Part shown: in pieces, positions 1-5,724 of the stretch | Layout: the number at the start of each line of letters is the position of its first letter | Numbering within the stretch: the stretch's first letter is position 1 | NCBI GenBank assembly: GCA_011048585.1 | Contig: DSDS01000175.1 | Coordinates: forward strand, 1-12,120 | Length of the DNA: 12,120 bases | Direction: 5' to 3' | Source of the DNA: Desulfurivibrio alkaliphilus | GTDB taxonomy: Bacteria > Desulfobacterota > Desulfobulbia > Desulfobulbales > Desulfurivibrionaceae | Notes under the pieces: generated by a model | Told to the model about the DNA's origin: nothing | The model's input: the letters and a program-made list of their open reading frames with translations, nothing else | Database searches by the model: none | Program-made: the position numbers and the translations under genes

Positions 1-1
1 G

Positions 2-175
2 AAAATCCATCTTCATGCCGCCATGGGCCACCACGGCGACACCCTCACCGCCTGTGTCCGTAAGGGCACCACCACCTACCTGGTGCTGGAGGTGTGCATC
101 ATGGAGATCACCGGCATCGCAGCGACCCGGCCCTGGTATCCGGAGGGCGGTTTCAACCGGCTGACTTTCAGCTAG
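2..175 (+). CDS. 3' end of an unidentified protein gene (truncated by window start)
   Basis: An open frame of 57 codons enters from the left edge and ends at a TAG at 173-175. Its codons end overwhelmingly in G or C, as in the clear genes further on, which supports real coding. The visible C-terminus contains HAAMGHHGDTLTACVRKG and then LVLEVCIMEITGIA, and finishes with an aromatic and glycine-rich tail ending RLTFS. I do not recognise the family, and no catalytic motif can be named from so short a piece. No convincing terminator hairpin follows in the 129 bases before the next gene, so read-through into that gene is possible. The frame is fairly certain; the function is unknown. Confidence 0.55.
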   Translation, partial: KIHLHAAMGHHGDTLTACVRKGTTTYLVLEVCIMEITGIAATRPWYPEGGFNRLTFS

Positions 176-203
176 AATAATCGCAACCGGAATACTTTTT
201 TTA

Positions 204-233
204 TTGACAGGGACAAACAGTTTTCCCCAGGAT
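204..233 (+). promoter_or_regulatory. Weak candidate promoter upstream of the CBM48 gene
   Basis: A perfect -35 hexamer TTGACA lies at 204-209. The best -10 at 18-base spacing is CAGGAT (228-233), only three of six matches. It would give a leader of roughly 65 bases before the ATG at 305. The rest of the 176-304 gap holds an AT-rich stretch (274-285) and the ribosome binding site but no clear hairpin. The poor -10 keeps confidence low. Confidence 0.25.
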
Positions 234-304
234 GGTTAGAGAGCAGCCGAGCATATCGATCCCCGGGTGACGATTTTTTATAAATGTGAATTGGAGGAGA
301 AGAG

Positions 305-625
305 ATGGCAGGAAAAGTCTGCAAAAGCAAGAGCGGTGGTTGCGCCCAAAAAGCGGCTCCGGCCCCCTCTCGGGCCCATGAGTTTTCCCTGAATGCCCCG
401 GATGCCGACGAGGTTTATCTGGTGGGGGATTTCAATAACTGGGAGAACGGCAAGGGCAAGATGCGCAAGCTGAAAAGCGGACTGCATAAAAAAAGCCTCA
501 AGCTCAAGCCGGGCCGCTACGAGTATCGCTTCGTGGTGGATGGCCAGTGGTGGACCGACCCAAACAACAGCCTGCGCTGCCCCAACGCCTTCGGAGAGGA
601 GAACTCGGTGATCGAGATCAGCTGA
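305..625 (+). CDS. Small CBM48 (isoamylase N-terminal / AMPK-beta type) glycogen-binding-domain protein
   Basis: The 106-residue protein consists almost entirely of one CBM48 fold (about residues 24-106) after a short Lys/Ala/Ser-rich N-terminus with cysteines at 6 and 13. The domain hallmarks are visible: VYLVGDFNNW (37-46), YEYRFVVDGQW (72-82) and the closing ENSVIEI (99-105). W46, R75, W82 and N100 fall where the AMPK-beta glycogen-binding module has its Trp, Lys, Trp and Asn sugar contacts, so carbohydrate binding is plausible. There is no catalytic domain, signal peptide or membrane segment, so it is probably a cytoplasmic adaptor or regulator of glycogen metabolism. The start is fixed by a strong GGAGGAG (293-299) five bases before the ATG. 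It appears monocistronic, ending at a bidirectional terminator shared with the convergent pycB. The domain call is firm; the role is inferred. Confidence 0.88.
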   Translation: MAGKVCKSKSGGCAQKAAPAPSRAHEFSLNAPDADEVYLVGDFNNWENGKGKMRKLKSGLHKKSLKLKPGRYEYRFVVDGQWWTDPNNSLRCPNAFGEENSVIEIS

Positions 626-652
626 AGGCCCGGCCCCTTCGCTGGTCGGCAG

Positions 653-702
653 GCAGCCAACAAAAAAGCCCGGAAGCAATTCCGGGCTTTTTTGTTGGCT
701 GC
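653..702. terminator. Bidirectional intrinsic terminator between convergent genes
   Basis: This is a perfect inverted repeat of two 23-base arms (653-675 and 680-702) around a GCAA tetraloop (676-679). The GC core GCCCGGAA/TTCCGGGC is flanked by A6 (662-667) on the left and T6 (688-693) on the right, so either strand yields a hairpin followed by a U-run. It can end both the CBM48 transcript (plus) and the pycAB transcript (minus). The outer GCAGCCAAC/GTTGGCTGC arms extend the pairing beyond the usual terminator. Confidence 0.93.
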
Positions 703-717
703 TGAATTGATTCAGGC

Positions 718-2619
718 TCAGCCTAAGCGGATCAGCTCCTCGCCGGGCTTCACCGCGTCCCCCACCTTGACCGCGATGTTTTCCACTTTGCCGGCCACCG
801 AGCTGTTGACCGGGGTCTGCATCTTCATCGCTTCCAAAATCAGCAGGCGGTCACCAACCTTGACCTCATCACCGACCTTGACGCTGACCTCGCAGACATT
901 GGCCCCAAAGGGCGCCCGGTAATCACCGGCCTTGGCCAACTCTTCGATCTCCCTTTTCGAGAGCTTAACCGCCTTGGCCTCGCCACCGCCCTGCTCCACC
1001 TCCGGTTCAAACTCGTAGCGCCGCTCGTGGTGATCGACATTGAGATAGACGTGGGCCTTGCCGGTCTCATCGTTCTGCATGGGGCCGACCTCGATCACAT
1101 GCTCCTTGCCTTCATGGTCGCAGAACTTGACGATCTCGCCCAGCTTGAAGCCGCCCCGGCGAAAGAGCACCGCCGGCGGCAACACGTAAACCTTGCCGAA
1201 TTTCTCTTCAAACTTGAAGAAAGCCACCGCGTCGTTGGGATGTTGGAGGTAGGAGACCAGTTGCTGCTCGGTGGGTTCATAACCCAGCTTTTCCGCCAGA
1301 TTGCGGCGCTCCTGCTCTATATCCATATCCTCGATGGCGTCCATCCCCCCCTCCTGCTCCAGAATCTCCCGCCATTGGGGGCCGAAGATTTTTTCATAGA
1401 TCCAATCGGCCGGCTGGTAGAAGGGGAAGGGGCCGTACTTGCCCAGCAGCAGGTTCTTCAGATCGCCGGAGGGGTTGCCGTAGCGCTCCCCGCCCTGGAC
1501 ATTGGCCACCGCCGTGGTCCAGAGGATCTGGGAACCTGGGGTCACGCTCCAGAAGTTGCCCAGCTCCTTCTGAACCTTGGGCAGCTCCTGGTGGAGAATG
1601 TCGGGCATCTTAGAGAGAAAACCGCCCTTGGTGGCCTGCTCGAAGCTGCTGCCGGCGGCCCCGCCGGGCAGCTTGTGGATCTGGACGGTGGGATCAAACC
1701 CCTTGAACTGGGATTCAAAGTAGTCGTAATACTGGCGCTCGCCCCGCAGCACCTCCGAGGTCTCCACCACCGCCTCCTCATTAAGGCCGATGGCCTTGTA
1801 ACCGTACTCGCTCAAGGTGTTGACCGCGGTCAGGATCGAAGGGGGACCGTAGAAGCCGGAGAAAGCGTGATCGGAGGCATCGACGATCCTGGCCCCGGCC
1901 TGGACGGCGGCGGTGATCCGGCCGACATCGTTGCCGTCGGTGTTGTGGCCGTGGTAATGGACCACCATATCGGGATATTTCTGCATGATCGCGTCCACCA
2001 GATCGCCGATCCGCTTGGGAGTGCCCAGACCGCCGTGGTTCTTGATGCAAAGCACGATCTCCTTGCCGGTGACCGCCAGGATCTCGCCCACCTTTTTGAC
2101 ATAAAACTCGTTGGTATGTTCAGGCCCGGTGGAGAAGCAGACCGCCGGCTCGAGAATCTTGCCCGCCTTCTGCACCTCCTCGAACACCGCGACCATATTG
2201 GGCACATGGTTCAAAAAGTCGAACACCCGCCAAACATCCACATACTTGGCGAACTCGCTGACCACCAGCCGGATCACGTTCTGGGGATAGGGGCGGTAAC
2301 CGAAGAGGTTGATCCCCCGGCACAATGTCTGGAACATGGTCTTGGGCATCTTCTCCCGCAACAGCTCCAGCTTGAGGAAGGGATCGACCTGCTTACGGAG
2401 GATATCCACGTGGATCGAGGCCCCGCCGGTGATCTCCAGGGAGAAGTAGCCCGCCTTCTCCCGGGGCTTGGCGGCCAGCAGATCGGTATGGAGCAGGATC
2501 CGGTTCTTGTAGTCGGATTGAGACAGGTCGCGGGCGGTATTGGTCACATAATAGCCGTCGGCCTCGCGCAGATTCTGCAGCGCCTCGCTGGGGCTCATGC
2601 CGTGGACGATTCGTTCCAT
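718..2619 (-). CDS. pycB: Pyruvate carboxylase subunit B: carboxyltransferase plus biotinyl domain (divergent acceptor site)
   Basis: The 633-residue protein has the pyruvate/oxaloacetate carboxyltransferase barrel (about 20-300), the conserved PYC/OADA C-terminal region (about 300-540), and a biotinyl domain (about 566-633) with the acceptor lysine K599 in EAMKM. With PycA it should transfer carboxyl from carboxybiotin to pyruvate, giving oxaloacetate in the cytoplasm. Expected metal ligands are present: D31, K193 (the usually carbamylated lysine) and H223/H225. R30, Q34 and R101 also match. However, the usual RDAHQS is RDLSQS (30-35), IKDMAG is IKNHGG (192-197), and the PGGQxTNL-type motif is PGGAAGSS (318-325), losing the Thr/Ser thought to act in proton transfer. 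The acceptor might therefore differ from pyruvate. The start is supported by AGGAG (2628-2632), which overlaps the pycA stop; the intergenic gap is 12 bases. The family is certain; the exact substrate is less so. Confidence 0.87.
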   Translation of the reverse strand: MERIVHGMSPSEALQNLREADGYYVTNTARDLSQSDYKNRILLHTDLLAAKPREKAGYFSLEITGGASIHVDILRKQVDPFLKLELLREKMPKTMFQTLCRGINLFGYRPYPQNVIRLVVSEFAKYVDVWRVFDFLNHVPNMVAVFEEVQKAGKILEPAVCFSTGPEHTNEFYVKKVGEILAVTGKEIVLCIKNHGGLGTPKRIGDLVDAIMQKYPDMVVHYHGHNTDGNDVGRITAAVQAGARIVDASDHAFSGFYGPPSILTAVNTLSEYGYKAIGLNEEAVVETSEVLRGERQYYDYFESQFKGFDPTVQIHKLPGGAAGSSFEQATKGGFLSKMPDILHQELPKVQKELGNFWSVTPGSQILWTTAVANVQGGERYGNPSGDLKNLLLGKYGPFPFYQPADWIYEKIFGPQWREILEQEGGMDAIEDMDIEQERRNLAEKLGYEPTEQQLVSYLQHPNDAVAFFKFEEKFGKVYVLPPAVLFRRGGFKLGEIVKFCDHEGKEHVIEVGPMQNDETGKAHVYLNVDHHERRYEFEPEVEQGGGEAKAVKLSKREIEELAKAGDYRAPFGANVCEVSVKVGDEVKVGDRLLILEAMKMQTPVNSSVAGKVENIAVKVGDAVKPGEELIRLG

Positions 2620-2631
2620 AGCTGTATCTCC

Positions 2632-4074
2632 TTATATCGCGTAGGGGTTTTGCTTGCGGTAATGGATCTCGGCGATCAGATGGGCCAGCTTGTTGCCCTC
2701 GGACTCCACCTCATCGTAATCCAGTAGGTAGGAGTGGGTGTCCAGGAAAGAGGTGTCGAAATCCCCCTTCTTGAAATCGGGGTCCTCGATCACCCGCAGG
2801 TAGAAGGGGATCGTGGTCTTGGGGCCGATGATCACAAAGTTGTTGAGGCAGCGGCGCAAACGGTCCACCGTTTCGTTCCAGGAAAAACCGTGGACGGTGA
2901 GCTTGACCAGCAGGGAGTCGTACACCTCGGGGATGGTGTAACCCTGGTAGGCAAAACCATCCAGGCGCACCCCGTAGCCGCCCGGCGAACGGTAGACATC
3001 GACGCTCTTGCCCCCCTCGGGCATAAAGTTGTTCTGGGGGTCTTCGGCATTGATCCGCACCTCGATGGCATAACCCCGGATCTGGACATCCTGCTGGCTG
3101 AAAGAGAGCTTTTTGCCCAGGGCCAGCTTGATCTGGGTGCGGACAATGTCGATCCCGGTGACCATCTCGGTGACCGTGTGCTCCACCTGGACCCGGGTAT
3201 TGATCTCCATGAAATAGTAGTTGTACTCCTGGTCCACCAGGAACTCGACGGTGCCGGCGTTGAAATAGTTGGCGGCCTTGGCGGCGGTAACCGCGGTGGC
3301 GCAGATTTTGTCCACCAGCTGCTTGTCGGGGATCAGGGAGGGGGCGATCTCGATCAGCTTCTGGTTACGGCGCTGAATCGAGCAGTCCCGGGAGCCCAGG
3401 TGGATGGTGGTGCCCTCCTGGTCGGCGATCACCTGCACTTCGATATGTTTGGGGTTGATGACCAGTTTTTCCAGAAAGACCGCGTCGTTGTTGAAGGCGG
3501 CCTTGGCCTCGGCCCGGGCCACCGGAATTTCGGCCCGCAGCTGCTGCTCGTCGTCGATCCGGCGAATGCCGCGGCCGCCGCCCCCGGCGGTGGCCTTGAG
3601 CATCACCGGATAACCGTGGGTCTGGCAGAATTCTACCGCTTCCTCGACCCCGGCCTCACCGAGGGCCAGGCTGGAGGTGCCGGGCACCAGGGGGATTCCC
3701 GCCTCCTGCATGATCCGGCGGGCAGTGACCTTATCGCCCAGGGCCTGAATCACTCCGGAAGGGGGACCGATAAAGATGATCCCGTTATCCTCGCAGGCCT
3801 TGGCGAACTCGGGGTTCTCGGCCAGAAAGCCGTAACCGGGATGGATCGCCACCGACCCGGTTTTCTTGGCGGCGGCGATCACCTTGGCGATATCCAAGTA
3901 GTCGCAGCGGGGCCCGTCCCCCAGCCAGACCGCCTCATCAGCGGTGCGGATATGCAGGGCTTCATTGTCCGGGGTCTCGTACACCGCCACCGCGGTGTGG
4001 CCAAGCTCCTGGATGGCGCGGATAATCCGCAGGGCGATCTCTCCACGGTTGGCGACAAGGATCTTCTTTTTCAA
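2632..4074 (-). CDS. pycA: Biotin carboxylase subunit (pyruvate carboxylase subunit A / AccC-like)
   Basis: At 480 residues this is a full-length biotin carboxylase: an ATP-grasp enzyme that carboxylates biotin with bicarbonate and ATP. Visible landmarks are VANRGEIA (7-14), HPGYGFLAEN (78-87), the glycine-rich ATP loop KATAGGGGRG (160-169), RDCSIQRRNQK (229-239), FMEINTRVQVEHTVTE (288-303) and RINAEDP (340-346). Residues matching the E. coli AccC active site are all present: K115, K160, H210, E277, E290, R294, Q296, E298 and R340. The start is TTG (4072-4074), because VANRGEIA begins at residue 7 and no ATG lies in a better place. GAGAGG precedes it by six bases. It is first in an operon with pycB, whose carboxyltransferase identifies the complex as a two-subunit pyruvate carboxylase rather than acetyl-CoA carboxylase. 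The 4075-4195 leader shows no convincing promoter. Confidence 0.93.
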   Translation of the reverse strand: MKKKILVANRGEIALRIIRAIQELGHTAVAVYETPDNEALHIRTADEAVWLGDGPRCDYLDIAKVIAAAKKTGSVAIHPGYGFLAENPEFAKACEDNGIIFIGPPSGVIQALGDKVTARRIMQEAGIPLVPGTSSLALGEAGVEEAVEFCQTHGYPVMLKATAGGGGRGIRRIDDEQQLRAEIPVARAEAKAAFNNDAVFLEKLVINPKHIEVQVIADQEGTTIHLGSRDCSIQRRNQKLIEIAPSLIPDKQLVDKICATAVTAAKAANYFNAGTVEFLVDQEYNYYFMEINTRVQVEHTVTEMVTGIDIVRTQIKLALGKKLSFSQQDVQIRGYAIEVRINAEDPQNNFMPEGGKSVDVYRSPGGYGVRLDGFAYQGYTIPEVYDSLLVKLTVHGFSWNETVDRLRRCLNNFVIIGPKTTIPFYLRVIEDPDFKKGDFDTSFLDTHSYLLDYDEVESEGNKLAHLIAEIHYRKQNPYAI

Positions 4075-4195
4075 GGCACACCTCTCTTAGACAGAAGGTT
4101 TCTGACCACAGCTTACAAACGCGGCAAATTATTGTTTATGAATACGAAGCACGGGAAGGGTCGGAAATCCGATTGCGAATCCACGAATTTTTCGC

Positions 4196-4226
4196 AAAAA
4201 AAAGGTCCACCTTCGGCTGGTGGACC
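4196..4226 (-). terminator. Intrinsic terminator of rnc
   Basis: Arms GGTCCACC (4204-4211) and GGTGGACC (4219-4226) form a perfect 8-bp stem with a 7-base loop. Eight A residues at 4196-4203 become a U8 tract on the minus strand, correctly placed 40 bases after the rnc stop. This separates rnc transcription from the downstream pycAB operon on the same strand. Confidence 0.9.
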
Positions 4227-4266
4227 CCCGCGAGGACCCTGTAGCGATCACGCTCAACCGTGTAAG

Positions 4267-5010
4267 TTAACATAGAAGATCTCCCCGGGCAAGAACTGAG
4301 CCATCTTTTTTCTCCAGGCCGGCCAGGGCCTGGACGGCGGCCCGGCGCTCCGCCTCCTTCTTGCGGCCGGCAACCCCCCGGCCCAGGACTTGTCCCCGGA
4401 AAATGACCGCCACCGTAAAACGGCGCTCATGGGCCGGCCCCTCTTCACCCTCCAGGCGGTACTCCGGCGTTGCCCCGTAACGCTCCTGCAAGATCTCCTG
4501 CAGGGCGCTCTTGCTGTCGCTCTGCCCGAGGGGCGGAGGATCGGCGACCCAGGGCGCGAAAAGCCGGCCCAACAGGGCGTGGGCCGCCGGGTAGCCTCCA
4601 TCCAGATAAACCGCTCCGATCACCGCCTCGAAGGCGGCGGCCAGGATGGAGGGCTTGCCCCGGCCGCCGCCCCGCTCCTCGCCCCGGCCCAGGAGCAACA
4701 GGGGAGCCAGGCCGATCTCCCCGGCCAGGAGGGCCAGATGACTCTCGTTGACCAGGGCCGCCCGGCGGCGGGAAAGGTCTCCCTCCCGCATCGCGGGGTA
4801 GTACTCATAAAGCAGGGCGGCCACCGCCAGATCCACCACCGCGTCGCCCAAAAACTCCAAACGCTCATTGTTCTCCTCGGGCTCGCCCTGCTCGGCAGCC
4901 CAGGAGCTGTGGACCAGGGCCCGCGCCAGCAGCTCCGGCCGGCCAAACCGATAGGCCAAACACCTCTCCAGGGTGGCGACCGCCTCTTGCATGAATTGCT
5001 CTCGCTCCAT
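4267..5010 (-). CDS. rnc: Ribonuclease III (one metal-ligand Asp apparently replaced by Ala)
   Basis: The 247-residue protein has the normal bacterial RNase III layout: a nuclease domain (about 8-155) and a double-stranded-RNA-binding domain (about 164-233). It should cleave dsRNA in rRNA precursors and mRNAs in the cytoplasm. The signature NERLEFLGDAVVDL (48-61) supplies E49, E52 and D56, and E76 lies in EGDLSRRRAALV. In the second signature the usual SILADxxEA reads SILAAAFEA (121-129). E128 is kept, but the Asp matching E. coli D114 is Ala125 (GCC, whereas Asp would be GAC). The dsRNA-binding part shows SKSALQEILQ and a basic C-terminal helix, GRKKEAERRAA. The ATG at 5008-5010 has only a weak Shine-Dalgarno. 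An ATG six codons later, preceded by GAGAG, is an alternative start. The gene diverges from the tRNA-Cys gene and ends at its own terminator. Confidence 0.94.
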   Translation of the reverse strand: MEREQFMQEAVATLERCLAYRFGRPELLARALVHSSWAAEQGEPEENNERLEFLGDAVVDLAVAALLYEYYPAMREGDLSRRRAALVNESHLALLAGEIGLAPLLLLGRGEERGGGRGKPSILAAAFEAVIGAVYLDGGYPAAHALLGRLFAPWVADPPPLGQSDSKSALQEILQERYGATPEYRLEGEEGPAHERRFTVAVIFRGQVLGRGVAGRKKEAERRAAVQALAGLEKKDGSVLARGDLLC

Positions 5011-5017
5011 ATTTCAC

Positions 5018-5046
5018 TTGTCAAAGCAAGTAATTTTGTTTAGGTT
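5018..5046 (+). promoter_or_regulatory. Candidate promoter of the tRNA-Cys gene
   Basis: TTGTCA (5018-5023, five of six consensus matches) is separated by 17 bases from TAGGTT (5041-5046, three of six). The predicted transcription start, around 5053, lies about nine bases before the mature tRNA 5' end. The position is right for a stand-alone tRNA gene, but the -10 is weak. Confidence 0.4.
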
Positions 5047-5061
5047 TGCCGTTTGTCGAAA

Positions 5062-5136
5062 GGCGGCGTAGCCAAGTGGTAAGGCAGTGGTCTGCAAAAC
5101 CATTATTCACCGGTTCAAATCCGGTCGCCGCCTCCA
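5062..5136 (+). tRNA. tRNA-Cys (anticodon GCA)
   Basis: The cloverleaf folds completely. The acceptor stem is GGCGGCG (5062-5068) with CGCCGCC (5126-5132). The D-stem is GCC/GGC (5071-5073 with 5083-5085). The anticodon stem pairs 5087-5091 with 5099-5103 around loop CTGCAAA, with GCA at 5094-5096. There is a 5-base variable loop, and the T arm is ACCGG-TTCAAAT-CCGGT (5109-5125). The discriminator base is T (5133), a hallmark of tRNA-Cys, and CCA is encoded (5134-5136). The gene stands alone between rnc and a membrane-protein operon. Confidence 0.98.
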
Positions 5137-5148
5137 ATCGATAATCCT

Positions 5149-5185
5149 GGGGGATTCACCGGACCGCGGCGATCCCCCTTTTTTT
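5149..5185 (+). terminator. Intrinsic terminator after tRNA-Cys
   Basis: GGGGGAT (5149-5155) pairs with ATCCCCC (5172-5178). The 16-base interior can form a small inner CCG/CGG helix. Seven T residues follow at 5179-5185. It lies 12 bases past the tRNA CCA end and just upstream of the next promoter, so it insulates that operon. Confidence 0.88.
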
Positions 5186-5197
5186 GCCCTTCCCCCC

Positions 5198-5226
5198 TGG
5201 ACAAAGCGGAACAATAAGCGGATAAT
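5198..5226 (+). promoter_or_regulatory. Sigma-70-type promoter giving a leaderless or near-leaderless mRNA
   Basis: TGGACA (5198-5203, five of six matches to TTGACA) is separated by exactly 17 bases from GATAAT (5221-5226, five of six matches to TATAAT). The ATG of the next gene begins at 5232, where transcription would be expected to start. No Shine-Dalgarno sequence lies between the -10 and the ATG. The same arrangement recurs before the gene at 10707. Confidence 0.72.
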
Positions 5227-5231
5227 ACCCC

Positions 5232-5711
5232 ATGCCCCAACCCCTGGAAAATAAAATCGAAGCAGCCCTAGCCGCCGGCGAAAGCCGCCGGAGCATTCTG
5301 GCGCGCCTGAAGCAAAGTGAAGATCCGCAAAAACTGCTCTTTTATCTCAACAATATCTCCGATCCGCTCCAACGCGGCAAGTATCTCTACCTTAACCTGC
5401 TGCTGGCCCTGATCCTGCTCTTCGTCACCAGCAAAAAGCTGCTGGCCATCGTTCTCTTCGGGGCCTTCGACCTGCTGCTCTTTCTCTCCCTGGTGGTACC
5501 CGTCATCAACTTCTACCTCCTGCGGGAGATACTCCGATTCCGGCGAATCGGCTACCAGTTTCTGGCGGTGCTGGCCACCCTCTCCCTGCTCCACCCCGAG
5601 AACCACTTCTTCCCTGAATTCCCTCTCCATATGGCAATGGCCGGGCTTGCCGGCCTGCTCTATTTCAAACTGTTCCCCAAGGCGGAACTGATCAAAACCC
5701 TGGAGAAATAG
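5232..5711 (+). CDS. Hypothetical small integral membrane protein
   Basis: This 159-residue protein has a soluble, helical N-terminus (about 1-50, with LENKIEAALAAGESRRSILARL) followed by hydrophobic segments at about 51-66, 70-97, 106-121 and 132-147, so three to five membrane spans are likely. There is no signal peptide, no catalytic motif and no family I can name confidently. The start is ATG 5232, without a Shine-Dalgarno and five bases after a -10 box, so translation is probably leaderless. It is the first gene of an apparent operon, with 13 bases to the CNB/CBS/DUF294 gene and then 12 bases to the exonuclease. Its role may be tied to theirs, but nothing in the sequence shows how. Confidence 0.82.
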   Translation: MPQPLENKIEAALAAGESRRSILARLKQSEDPQKLLFYLNNISDPLQRGKYLYLNLLLALILLFVTSKKLLAIVLFGAFDLLLFLSLVVPVINFYLLREILRFRRIGYQFLAVLATLSLLHPENHFFPEFPLHMAMAGLAGLLYFKLFPKAELIKTLEK

Positions 5712-5724
5712 CGAGGCAGCAGCC

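Noticed and set aside
1027..2727. Long plus-strand open frame (566 codons) opposite pycB
   Set aside because: It lies antisense to a clear carboxyltransferase gene. The product is rich in His, Gly, Leu and Asp with no recognisable motif, as expected from the complement of GC-rich codons.
4093..4103. Short palindrome AGAAGGTTTCT in the pycA leader as an operator
   Set aside because: Only four base pairs per arm (five with flanks), which is likely by chance; no second copy or promoter overlaps it.
2734..4275. Long plus-strand open frame (513 codons) opposite pycA
   Set aside because: It is antisense to a full biotin carboxylase with all catalytic residues, has no family motif and no ribosome binding site, and runs through the rnc terminator.
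5016..5023. TTGACA on the minus strand as the rnc promoter
   Set aside because: It lies too close to the rnc ATG; its -10 would fall inside the coding sequence.
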